A stretch of 64,000 nt of DNA from contig NZ_AP028908.1 of assembly GCF_037076465.1 (NCBI RefSeq), positions 2,046,001 to 2,110,000 of the forward strand, written 5' to 3'. The position numbers were made by a program, and so were the translations under genes. Numbering within the stretch: the stretch's first letter is position 1; each line of letters opens with the position of its first letter. The DNA comes from Pectobacterium araliae. Its GTDB lineage: Bacteria; Pseudomonadota; Gammaproteobacteria; Enterobacterales; Enterobacteriaceae. A model generated the notes under the pieces. That model made no database searches. It was given only the letters and a program-made list of their open reading frames with translations, and was not told the DNA's origin. Of this stretch, positions 31,439 to 38,131 are shown one piece after another.

Positions 31439-31559
31439 ATATTGTTTTTATTGGTTATTTTACTAATTATTTGTTGTTGTTAATAAAGTGTTTTTTATTT
31501 TATTTTTTCAGGCATAATGCCCTAAATAATTTCACCTGCCGTGAAAATAGGGAGTAACT

Positions 31560-32066
31560 ATGTTAAAAAAAGAAATGATTCAGAAGCTGAATGAGCAACT
31601 TAATCTGGAGTTTTATTCCGCAAATTTATATTTGCAAATGAGTGCATGGTGCGGTGACAAAGGCTTTGAAGGCGCATCTAGTTTCCTGAAGACGCATTCT
31701 CAGGAAGAAATGCAGCACATGCAGCGCCTGTTTGACTATCTGGATGATACGGGAAGCCTGCCTGTATTAGGCGCGATTGCTGCACCGCCGATTGATTTTG
31801 ATTCACTGGCTGATGTCTTCAAATTGACCTATGAACACGAACAGTTGATTACAGCAAAAATTAATGAGCTGGCGCATGCGGCGATGGCATTGCAGGATTA
31901 CTCTACATTTAATTTCCTGCAATGGTACGTGGCTGAACAGCATGAAGAAGAAAAATTGTTCCGTTCTATTCTAGACAAACTGGCTCTGGTCAAAGCGAGC
32001 GAAGGCGGTCTGTTCTTCATCGATCAGGACTTGAAAAAAATGTCTGCGGCGGCACCTTCAGCCTAA
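31560..32066 (+). CDS. ftnA: Non-heme ferritin FtnA
   Basis: 168-aa four-helix-bundle subunit of the 24-mer iron store (E. coli FtnA 165 aa). Ferroxidase ligands are visible in [11 protein letters not shown] (Glu), the [11 protein letters not shown] helix (Glu and His), TYEHEQL and EQHEEEK. It oxidises Fe2+ and stores Fe3+ in the cytoplasm. GGGAG precedes ATG 31560. Confidence 0.96.
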   Translation: MLKKEMIQKLNEQLNLEFYSANLYLQMSAWCGDKGFEGASSFLKTHSQEEMQHMQRLFDYLDDTGSLPVLGAIAAPPIDFDSLADVFKLTYEHEQLITAKINELAHAAMALQDYSTFNFLQWYVAEQHEEEKLFRSILDKLALVKASEGGLFFIDQDLKKMSAAAPSA

Positions 32067-32108
32067 CGGCAATCAACGCTTTTGTCGGCCAATGTGCATG
32101 TGAGTAAC

Positions 32109-32140
32109 GCGGGATAATGTTCTTTTTATCCCGCTATTTC
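32109..32140 (+). terminator. Terminator after ftnA
   Basis: 9-bp stem GCGGGATAA (32109-32117) / TTATCCCGC (32126-32134), then TATTTCTTT. Nothing further is recognised up to yebY at 32348. Confidence 0.75.
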
Positions 32141-32347
32141 TTTCCTCGAACGACCTTCCTACTTATATCACATCGTCGATTTTATTCTTTGCTTCCCGCT
32201 CGACTTCATCTCCCTCTGTCGCTATGATCGCGTGAGTAGTGATATACAACTTTATGTTTTATAAGGTTTGATGCTGTCTTTCTGTGATTTGGACAAGGCT
32301 GCAAAACTCACACACATCATTGTCTGAATATGCATGTCGGGAATACC

Positions 32348-32704
32348 ATGATGAAGAAATTTTTGCTATCAATCGTGCTTACCTCACTGTCTGCGAATGC
32401 TTTTTCTGCCGCCAAACTGGCAAATATCAGCCGACTGGAATATGGCGAACGCTGGGCTTTTACGCGTGAAGAAGTTCAACTGATTTGTCGCCCTGGCAAT
32501 GCACTGTACGCCTTACATACTGGGACACTGATGCAATATCCACTGAATGATATTGCTATTGAGCAGATGAAGTCCGGGCAGGTAAGCGCACAACCGATAG
32601 ATGTGATTTGGCTGGACGATCCTAAGCATCCGGAACAGAAGAAAAGTCTTCAGCCATTTATCGAACGAGCAGAGCAACTATGCTTACCAGAGGGGAAGCC
32701 ATGA
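32348..32704 (+). CDS. yebY: YebY family (DUF2511) periplasmic protein
   Basis: 118-aa exported protein (E. coli YebY 113 aa). A signal peptide ends near ANAFSA. The conserved LEYGERWAFTREEVQLICRPGN and LMQYPLND segments and two Cys (ICR and QLC) identify the family, whose function is unknown. Tandem ATG codons at 32348 and 32351 follow GGGAAT. In E. coli yebY is next to yebZ/copD; here no copD is adjacent, and sdsR follows as in E. coli. Confidence 0.92.
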   Translation: MMKKFLLSIVLTSLSANAFSAAKLANISRLEYGERWAFTREEVQLICRPGNALYALHTGTLMQYPLNDIAIEQMKSGQVSAQPIDVIWLDDPKHPEQKKSLQPFIERAEQLCLPEGKP

Positions 32705-32825
32705 AGTAATTGATTTACCTATTTAATGTTAACTAATTACCTCTATTCGGTTAAGCGAAAGTGTGAAATCTGTTCCATTTGTGATAATTACGAACGGGTT
32801 TAAGCTGGAAAACGCGGTGCAGTTG

Positions 32826-32836
32826 GCTACGCTTAA
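32826..32836 (+). promoter_or_regulatory. Sigma-S type -10 element of sdsR
   Basis: GCTACGCTTAA matches the extended sigma-S -10 consensus KCTAYRCTTAA at every position, and lies just before the sdsR 5' end. SdsR is sigma-S dependent in E. coli and Salmonella. Confidence 0.8.
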
Positions 32837-32839
32837 GGT

Positions 32840-32941
32840 ACAAGGCTAGTGCAGCTTGTATAAATGCCAACTTTTAGCGCACGGCTCTCCCAAGAGCCAT
32901 TTCCCTAGACCGAATACAGGAATCGTATTCGGTCTTTTTTT
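32840..32941 (+). ncRNA. sdsR: SdsR (RyeB) small RNA
   Basis: The stretch ATGCCAACTTTTAGCGCACG is identical to the E. coli/Salmonella SdsR core, followed by GGCTCTC..AAGAGCC. The terminator stem GACCGAATAC (32908-32917) / GTATTCGGTC (32924-32933) ends in eight T. About 102 nt; E. coli SdsR is about 104 nt. It is a stationary-phase, Hfq-dependent regulator that represses several mRNAs. Location after yebY matches E. coli, where RyeA is encoded on the opposite strand; I cannot confirm RyeA here. Confidence 0.92.
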
Positions 32942-33022
32942 AACTAATTGATATTTAATAGTTTATTTTTTATTTACACGAAAATACACGAAAAATCCAC
33001 GAAATTCGATATACGGTCTTTT
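32930..33022. repeat. Direct repeat at the sdsR terminator, candidate att scar
   Basis: CGGTCTTTT occurs at 32930-32938 (sdsR terminator) and 33014-33022 (touching the integrase stop codon). The similarity extends to TCG-TAT-TCGGTCTTTT versus TCGATATACGGTCTTTT. This is what an attachment-site duplication would look like, though 9 perfect bases is short. The 70 bp between contains ACGAAAA repeats. Confidence 0.45.
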
Positions 33023-33329
33023 ATAAATAGACGTAATCTTTCCCTCTCGTATCTAAATATTTCTCCGTCATCTTTGCTGATTTGTGACCCAGTAACTTCT
33101 GTGCAAACTCCTTTCCACGCTCTTTCTCATACAGCCTGCCAGCCAGACTTCGTATCTCATGAAATGTTGGCGGTTTCTCGTCTAACTCAATCCCTGCTGC
33201 CTTTCTTGCTTTAACAAACCCCTTTGTTAGCCCATTGAGTTCCACAGCCCCGTTAGGGTTATTTTTTCTAATACCGACACTAATCATGTAATCTGTATTG
33301 CTGGCATTAACGTCGCAAATAAAAATCAT
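33021..33329 (-). pseudogene. Truncated phage-type tyrosine integrase
   Basis: The 102-aa reading matches only the C-terminal part of lambda-type integrases. It keeps PPTFHEIRSLAGRLYEK (box II His and Arg), KLLGHKS (His) and TEKYLD (nucleophile Tyr). The arm-binding domain and box I Arg are missing, and the upstream bases do not continue the family convincingly. The stop lies at the sdsR-flanking direct repeat, as expected for an integrase next to its attachment site. It is a relic and should not be active. Confidence 0.85.
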
Positions 33330-33373
33330 TTCCAGGCTCGCTTTGCGGGTCTTTTTATTTCAAAGAGATTGAC

Positions 33374-33754
33374 GTGAATATGCGAAAAATCATTATGTTA
33401 GTACTGGCTTTACCATTGGCATCATTTGCTGCCATTAATGATACCAACAACGCTGCGCATGAAATCTGCCTGACTGAGTGGAATATTACTGACAAGGCGG
33501 GATCAACGGATAGAGATGTGCTGTCGATCGTCAATGAAGAGGTATCCAGCTTCAAAGAACGTGGTTTTAGCCTTTCAGATTTCGGTATTGATGAGTCGGA
33601 GTATATTGCTACATCGGCTAGAATTGCCGAATCATTTCGCAAAGATCATCGTCCTCCTAATCGACAATATGACGATGATCTAAGGGATACACTCAGAGAG
33701 TTGATGGTTCCTCGCTGTGTGACAAAAGTAAAAGAGAGTTTAACTAACCATTAA
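33374..33754 (+). CDS. Secreted protein of unknown function
   Basis: 126-aa protein with a signal peptide (MNMRKIIMLVLALPLASFAA) and an acidic mature part of about 106 residues with two Cys (ICLTEW and PRCVTK) that could form a disulfide. GTG 33374 has AAGAGA at good spacing; ATG 33380 two codons on is the alternative. No family is recognised. It lies just inside the integrase relic and has no operon partner, so it is probably element cargo or a lineage-specific gene. Confidence 0.7.
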   Translation: MNMRKIIMLVLALPLASFAAINDTNNAAHEICLTEWNITDKAGSTDRDVLSIVNEEVSSFKERGFSLSDFGIDESEYIATSARIAESFRKDHRPPNRQYDDDLRDTLRELMVPRCVTKVKESLTNH

Positions 33755-33810
33755 GCTATCGCGGTGCAAAAAATATGGGCTGCGCTAACGCGTGGCCTTT
33801 TTTATTTATT

Positions 33811-33960
33811 TGACCCGTCCTGAATGACGTTGATACATTTTTCTCGTTCCTTGAGGAAAATGTGATGAAACAATACGTGAAACGTAGTCAACGTGATTAT
33901 TCTCTATCTCTTCTCAAGAAAACATTGTGTTCTTTCAATGGGAATGAGAAAAACTGTTGA
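33811..33960 (+). mobile_element. Remnant of an IS3-type element (left end and orfA start)
   Basis: TGACCCGTCCTGAATGACG could be an IS terminus, followed by GAGGA and ATG 33865. The reading MKQYVKRSQRDYSLSLLK resembles the N-terminus of IS3-family OrfA proteins, then runs out of frame and stops at 33960 after 31 codons. No right end or orfB was found. Identification rests on a short stretch. Confidence 0.45.
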
Positions 33961-34042
33961 TGTTATCGCGAATGGAAACGAACAAGAGTATGTCGCAGAA
34001 GTGGGCGTTTGGGGGCAATATAAGCTGTGGCAAACTAAATAA
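33938..34042 (+). CDS. Possible 34-aa ORF
   Basis: ATG 33938 reads MGMRKTVDVIANGNEQEYVA and ends VWGQYKLWQTK. It overlaps the end of the IS-type reading in another frame and has no good ribosome site. It may be the tail of a displaced gene. From 34043 to 34200 nothing else is seen. Confidence 0.25.
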   Translation: MGMRKTVDVIANGNEQEYVAEVGVWGQYKLWQTK

Positions 34043-34201
34043 ACGGTAAACCTCTCTTGGCTGCTGATAAAACATCCGTTTATTGTCATGATTATCGCGA
34101 TTCAGATCAGGTACTGTGTCTTTTAAAGGCACTGCACCTGTTAAGGATGACGGGGAGTTGCAGGATTGTCATTGGTTTTTAAACACTTTTAAAATAAATG
34201 C

Positions 34202-34399
34202 TTGCTAAAGATTTTCATCCATGCGTTAATAGCTCGTCGGTTTGATTCGCAGACCTAAAAAGCAGTTTAGTAAAGCAGTTCTCATTTCAAAGTGTTATCC
34301 ATAGATATCCCTTCTTTTGAGCCTCCTTATTGTTGCTAATTAAATTCTGTGCACAGGCCCTATTTGCCGGAAGGCGCTATAAAAATTAAGGTAATTTCT
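34202..34399 (+). promoter_or_regulatory. cspA-type promoter and long 5' leader (cold-shock thermosensor)
   Basis: -35 TTGCTA (34202-34207) and -10 GTTAAT (34225-34230) are spaced 17 bp. The predicted start near 34237 gives a leader of about 160 nt, as in E. coli cspA (159 nt). The 5' end CGGTTTGATTCGCAGACC resembles the cspA cold box, and the segment before the gene (GCCGGAAGGC...AAGGTAATTTCT) also resembles the cspA leader. Such leaders refold at low temperature to allow translation. Confidence 0.7.
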
Positions 34400-34612
34400 A
34401 TGTCTAACAAAATGACTGGTTTAGTAAAATGGTTTGACGCTGGTAAAGGTTTTGGTTTCATTACTCCTGACAACGGTAGCAAAGATGTATTCGTACATTT
34501 TTCTGCTATTCAGAGCAACGATTTCAAAACTCTGGACGAAGGCCAAAAGGTTGAGTTCACCATTGAAAATGGTCAGAAAGGCCCATCAGCTGGCAACGTT
34601 GTTGCGCTGTAA
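34400..34612 (+). CDS. CspA-family cold-shock protein
   Basis: 70-aa single-stranded RNA/DNA-binding protein with the RNP1 (KGFGFI) and RNP2 (VFVHF) motifs. [12 protein letters not shown] places it with the cold-inducible CspA/B/G group and not with CspC/E. The start at 34400 has AAGGTAAT upstream; an in-frame ATG at 34349 lies within the leader and is ignored. It is flanked by accessory genes. Terminator at 34689-34717. Confidence 0.95.
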   Translation: MSNKMTGLVKWFDAGKGFGFITPDNGSKDVFVHFSAIQSNDFKTLDEGQKVEFTIENGQKGPSAGNVVAL

Positions 34613-34688
34613 TAAGCCAAATTGAATTGATGTTTCTCTTGCGATAGCGATGATGGTTTAAACCGGAGCAGCCAAGAAGAGCACTAAG

Positions 34689-34717
34689 AACCCCTAGCAT
34701 AAAGCTGGGGGTTTTTT
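34689..34717 (+). terminator. Terminator after the csp gene
   Basis: Stem AACCCC-T-AGC / GCT-G-GGGGTT with one central mismatch and six T. Confidence 0.88.
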
Positions 34718-34895
34718 GTTTATATAGTATCTTGAATGGCTAAGGGATTTTTATACTTTACGTTTGCGGGAGTCACCGAACTATTCGTTCAATTGCGCAT
34801 TGTTTTTTTATCATACCGTGTTTCTTTGCGAGGTTATTTCTCGTTTTACTGACTATCGACTAAATTTATAGAACACGATGTGATAGGAGGAAGCG

Positions 34896-35042
34896 ATGAC
34901 AGAAAAAAATGCAGGCGGCAAACATAAGGATGAAAACGATCATCCAGCAAAAGATGCACCGAAAGATCAGGGAGAGATTCCTCGTAAGCGTGATGACAGC
35001 AAGGATGATGTCGATGATCCGTTTGATGCGAATAAGGATTAA
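34896..35042 (+). CDS. 48-aa highly charged small protein
   Basis: TAGGAGGAAG lies five bases before ATG 34896, an excellent ribosome site. The product begins MTEKNAGGKHKDENDHPAKD and ends DDPFDANKD. It is rich in Asp, Lys and Glu, without hydrophobic residues enough to fold, so it is probably intrinsically disordered and cytoplasmic. No family is recognised. A hairpin follows at 35047-35070. It resembles small stress-related hydrophilic proteins in composition only. Confidence 0.7.
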   Translation: MTEKNAGGKHKDENDHPAKDAPKDQGEIPRKRDDSKDDVDDPFDANKD

Positions 35043-35046
35043 TAAG

Positions 35047-35070
35047 TTGGCGACAGATTTCTGTCGCCAA
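35047..35070 (+). terminator. Hairpin after the 48-aa gene
   Basis: Perfect 10-bp stem TTGGCGACAG / CTGTCGCCAA with an ATTT loop, between convergent genes; T tract short. Confidence 0.65.
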
Positions 35071-35084
35071 TTTGCTGCGAAGAA

Positions 35085-35564
35085 TTAGTGTGTTTTAGGT
35101 GCCACTGCGACCGATGAGTTGGGGGTGAAATAATCGCTATCTTCCACAATCGGAATATAAATCCTGACCCATTCAGTGCCTTCAACCATCTCCCAACTAT
35201 GTCCTTCACCCTGCGTATCGGCAGCGATCAAGACCGTTCCAGGAGAAAGCAGGAACGTTGAACCATCGCTGACCCTGAATTTCAACGTGCCTTTCAGTGT
35301 GATGACATACTGTTTGCGCGGTGCTGGATGAACGTTCATCTCCCAGTCTTCGGTGGAGTGACTGAGCCAAAATTTCTGTGCGGTGATTTTTTCCAGTGCT
35401 GGCACACTGCCAGTGACGAAGGCCGAGTGGTTGTCTGGGGTATTGATCAGTTTGATGGCTGGTATCCGTGGTACCTCAGTGCTTGAGGGCGCTGTGGCGG
35501 AATAAGCCGTAACGGAAGCCAATAATCCAGCAAACGCCAGAAGAAAACGCGATGTCTTTTTCAT
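35085..35564 (-). CDS. Periplasmic cupin-domain protein
   Basis: 159 aa. A signal peptide ends near VTAYSA. The mature part holds a cupin-like barrel (about residues 70-140: WEMNVHPAPRKQYVITLKGT, then GSTFLLSPGTVLIAADTQGEGHSWEM). The His in NVHPAP and GHSW could bind a metal, but the full two-motif cupin pattern is degenerate. No substrate can be proposed. It is monocistronic, next to small accessory genes. The 264 bp upstream (35565-35828) holds only its leader and the DUF1471 terminator. Confidence 0.75.
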   Translation of the reverse strand: MKKTSRFLLAFAGLLASVTAYSATAPSSTEVPRIPAIKLINTPDNHSAFVTGSVPALEKITAQKFWLSHSTEDWEMNVHPAPRKQYVITLKGTLKFRVSDGSTFLLSPGTVLIAADTQGEGHSWEMVEGTEWVRIYIPIVEDSDYFTPNSSVAVAPKTH

Positions 35565-35795
35565 TTAAATAAAGTCCATATTATTTATACCCGATAAGCA
35601 GGCAACCCTATGTATGCCAGTCATCGAGGCATACGTCTTACAATTCTGGGATGGTACTGCTGAGAACTCTTCTTCACCAGACGGTTAAAACAATTGCACT
35701 GATTGGCATATTACTTGATTTGTTGATATTTTCGCCACAAAGGGATGAAGTGCAGAAACGTCAGGTGGGATTATTGTTGCGAATAATGCGACAGA

Positions 35796-35811
35796 GGAGC
35801 CCTGAGGCTCC
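35796..35811 (-). terminator. Hairpin after the DUF1471 gene
   Basis: 6-bp stem GGAGCC / GGCTCC with a 4-base loop, 18 bp past the stop of the gene on the minus strand. Confidence 0.5.
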
Positions 35812-35828
35812 CTGACGTCTGGTGTGAA

Positions 35829-36056
35829 TTATTTATACAGAATCGCGGTGCCATGTAGCTGGTCGCGACCGGTAGCAGAAACGATGCGGTATGACGATGC
35901 ACCCGCTTTTTGGGCTTTTTGAGCGACCTGAGCTTCGAAAGAATCTAACGATTGTGCCCCGCTAATGGAGACGGTCGCGATTTCTTGTGCAGCAAAAGCG
36001 CCGAAAGATAACGTTGAAAGAGCGACAACTGCGATAAAATTTTTGATGCTTTTCAT
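35829..36056 (-). CDS. DUF1471 (BhsA/YhcN-type) periplasmic stress protein
   Basis: 75 aa. A signal peptide ends at AFAA. The mature domain is a compact DUF1471 unit (ATVSISGAQSLDSFEAQVAQ, then KAGASSYRIVSATG and LHGTAILYK). Family members such as BhsA, McbA and YhcN are small periplasmic or envelope proteins induced by acid, metal or oxidative stress; their mechanism is unclear. Enterobacteria carry many paralogues, so no symbol is assigned. Confidence 0.9.
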   Translation of the reverse strand: MKSIKNFIAVVALSTLSFGAFAAQEIATVSISGAQSLDSFEAQVAQKAQKAGASSYRIVSATGRDQLHGTAILYK

Positions 36057-36261
36057 GATTCATTCCTTCACGGTTTATTGTGTTAATTAGGTGGTTTGCC
36101 TTGATGTGAAAAATGATAGCGCCATACTCCGGTAATGAATATCAGAGAGATTTGCTATTCTTTTTCAAAAATATTGTTCGTTATTCGTTGTGCCATTCAT
36201 TCCTGTTCCGCAGTAGGATGAAATCTGTGAACAATAAATCAAGTAGATAAAGGGAAGAGAT

Positions 36262-37329
36262 ATGCAGATTTCAGCTAATCGTCTGATGGCGACGATGCAA
36301 AGCGTATTGCAGAAAGCAGGATGTGAAGAAAATGAAGCCCGTATTGTCACTGAACACCTTGTGGCCGCTAACCTAAAAGGGCATGACAGCCATGGCGTAG
36401 GGATGCTGCCGCACTATGTAGCGTTCATCAGAAAAGGGATTATGCACCCGAATACGCCGGCGCGTTTACTGCGTGACAGTGGGGCTGTGCTGCAATTTAC
36501 GGGCGATCGTGGTTTTGGTCAGCGCACGGGTAAAGAAGCGATGCAGGCGGCTATTGAGCGGGTGAAAACGACGGGCGTGTGTTTAATGACCCTGTCGTCG
36601 ACCTGTCACTTGGGGCGCATCGGCACCTATGGGGAAATGGCGGCAGACGCCGGGCTTGTTTCGATACACTTTGTCAATGTTAACGATCTTTACCCGATCG
36701 TGGCTCCCTGGTGTGGCAGTGAAGCGCGCTTCGGAACAAACCCGATCTGTATTGCATTCCCGCCGACAGAGCACAATGCGGCTTTTGTTCTGGATTTTGC
36801 CACCAGCGTGGTGGCGCTGGGGAAAACCCGCGTTGCGTATCTGGCAGGCAAAACGTTTGATGAAGAGGTGATGCTGGATTGCAACGGTGTTTCCACTAAC
36901 GACCCGAAAGTTATGTGGGAAGGCGAAAAACACGGTGCGTTAAAGCCGATTGCGAAACATAAAGGCGGCGGGTTGATTTTAGCGGCTGAAATGCTGGCCG
37001 GGCTGCTTTCCGGTGGCGGAACTATTCAGCCAGAGAATACACGTCAGGGAGCGATAGTGAATAACATGACGACGATTGTCATCGATCCCACCAGCATGGT
37101 TTCCATGGCGTGGTTGCAAAAAGAATATGATGCCATGCTGGACTACGTCCGTTCTTCAACGGCTCCCGATCCGACGCAGCCTATTTTAATCGCCGGTGAG
37201 CCAGAGAATTTGTCTCAGGTGCAACGCCGCGCTGACGGTATTTATCTGTCCGATCAGGAGTGGCAGAAAATCGTCGAAGCGGGGATATCACTGGGGATGA
37301 ATCCGGCCGAATTTGCATTAATAGCATAA
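36262..37329 (+). CDS. Ldh2/YbiC-family hydroxycarboxylate dehydrogenase
   Basis: 355-aa NAD(P)-dependent oxidoreductase of the MDH2/LDH2 family, similar to E. coli YbiC/HcxB (361 aa), which oxidises 2-hydroxy acids. Conserved features are HLVAANLKGHDSHGVGM, the catalytic-region THC HLGRIG equivalent (SSTCHLGRIGTYGE), the GTNPICIAFP loop, and DFATSVVALGKTRVA. The exact substrate is unknown. The extensin-like gene starts 37 bp downstream and may share the transcript. No regulator is adjacent. Confidence 0.9.
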   Translation: MQISANRLMATMQSVLQKAGCEENEARIVTEHLVAANLKGHDSHGVGMLPHYVAFIRKGIMHPNTPARLLRDSGAVLQFTGDRGFGQRTGKEAMQAAIERVKTTGVCLMTLSSTCHLGRIGTYGEMAADAGLVSIHFVNVNDLYPIVAPWCGSEARFGTNPICIAFPPTEHNAAFVLDFATSVVALGKTRVAYLAGKTFDEEVMLDCNGVSTNDPKVMWEGEKHGALKPIAKHKGGGLILAAEMLAGLLSGGGTIQPENTRQGAIVNNMTTIVIDPTSMVSMAWLQKEYDAMLDYVRSSTAPDPTQPILIAGEPENLSQVQRRADGIYLSDQEWQKIVEAGISLGMNPAEFALIA

Positions 37330-37352
37330 TATTGTTCAGGAAAAAAATAACC

Positions 37353-37360
37353 GGGGGGGG
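37353..37360. repeat. G8 homopolymer at a ribosome-binding site
   Basis: Eight consecutive G end six bases before the ATG at 37367 and provide the only Shine-Dalgarno-like sequence for that gene. Slippage would change spacing by single bases. Confidence 0.85.
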
Positions 37361-37366
37361 ATACTG

Positions 37367-38062
37367 ATGCGGGGATGGTTACTATTTGCTGCGATGCTGG
37401 GGACGCTAATTGCCTTGGCACCCTGGGTTCAACGCCAGCTTCCACCCGGTTACGATCCTTTTTCTCCGCTGTCTGTCGATGATCCACCCACGTTTATTAC
37501 TCGACTAAAAATGAAGTCTGTCGCCAGCGATCCTGACGCCTGTTTGGCGGTGTTAAAGCAGGCACAGGAAAACGGACGGCTGCGATTTTCCGAGGCCAAT
37601 GCTATTCGTGGGCAATGCTCGGTAGCATCGCCTGTTCGGGTGCAAAGTTTTGGCGCGGTCACGCTGAGTTCCAGTTTTCTCGCCAGTTGCCCGCTGGCGC
37701 TGAGTAGCACCATGTTTGTGACGCAGGTCGCGGTGCCGCAGGCGCAATCTCTTGGTACATCACTGGCGCGTATCGACCATATGGGCAGCTATGCCTGCCG
37801 AAATGTGTATCACAGGCCAGAAGGGCGTCTGAGTGAACATGCAACGGCAGAGGCGTGGGATATCGCCGCTTTTCGCCTCTCTGATGGCCGACAGGTTAGC
37901 GTCCTGAATCAGTGGTCGGCCACGGACGATCGCGGCAGCTATTTACGCACCATATTCAGTGAAAGCTGTCGTTTTTTCGGCAACGCTCTGGGGCCGGAAT
38001 ATAACGCCGCGCACGCTAATCACTTTCACTTTGGTATGCGCGGTTTTGGTGTATGTCGATGA
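37367..38062 (+). CDS. Extensin-like C-terminal domain protein
   Basis: 231 aa. An N-terminal hydrophobic helix (residues 3-19) serves as an anchor or signal. The C-terminal half is an extensin-like C domain (Pfam Extensin-like_C), related in layout to LAS/M15 peptidases: SEHATAEAWDIAAF supplies His and Asp, and HANHFHFGMRG the second His pair. Several Cys (QCS, SCP, YACR, ESCR, GVCR) may form disulfides. A peptidoglycan DD-peptidase role is possible but unproven. Start follows the G8 tract. Confidence 0.85.
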   Translation: MRGWLLFAAMLGTLIALAPWVQRQLPPGYDPFSPLSVDDPPTFITRLKMKSVASDPDACLAVLKQAQENGRLRFSEANAIRGQCSVASPVRVQSFGAVTLSSSFLASCPLALSSTMFVTQVAVPQAQSLGTSLARIDHMGSYACRNVYHRPEGRLSEHATAEAWDIAAFRLSDGRQVSVLNQWSATDDRGSYLRTIFSESCRFFGNALGPEYNAAHANHFHFGMRGFGVCR

Positions 38063-38131
38063 GGAAGTGACGTTGAAAATGAGGTGAGGGCGATAGCATC
38101 ACCACCCTGATCGATATTTTGCGATAACCTA

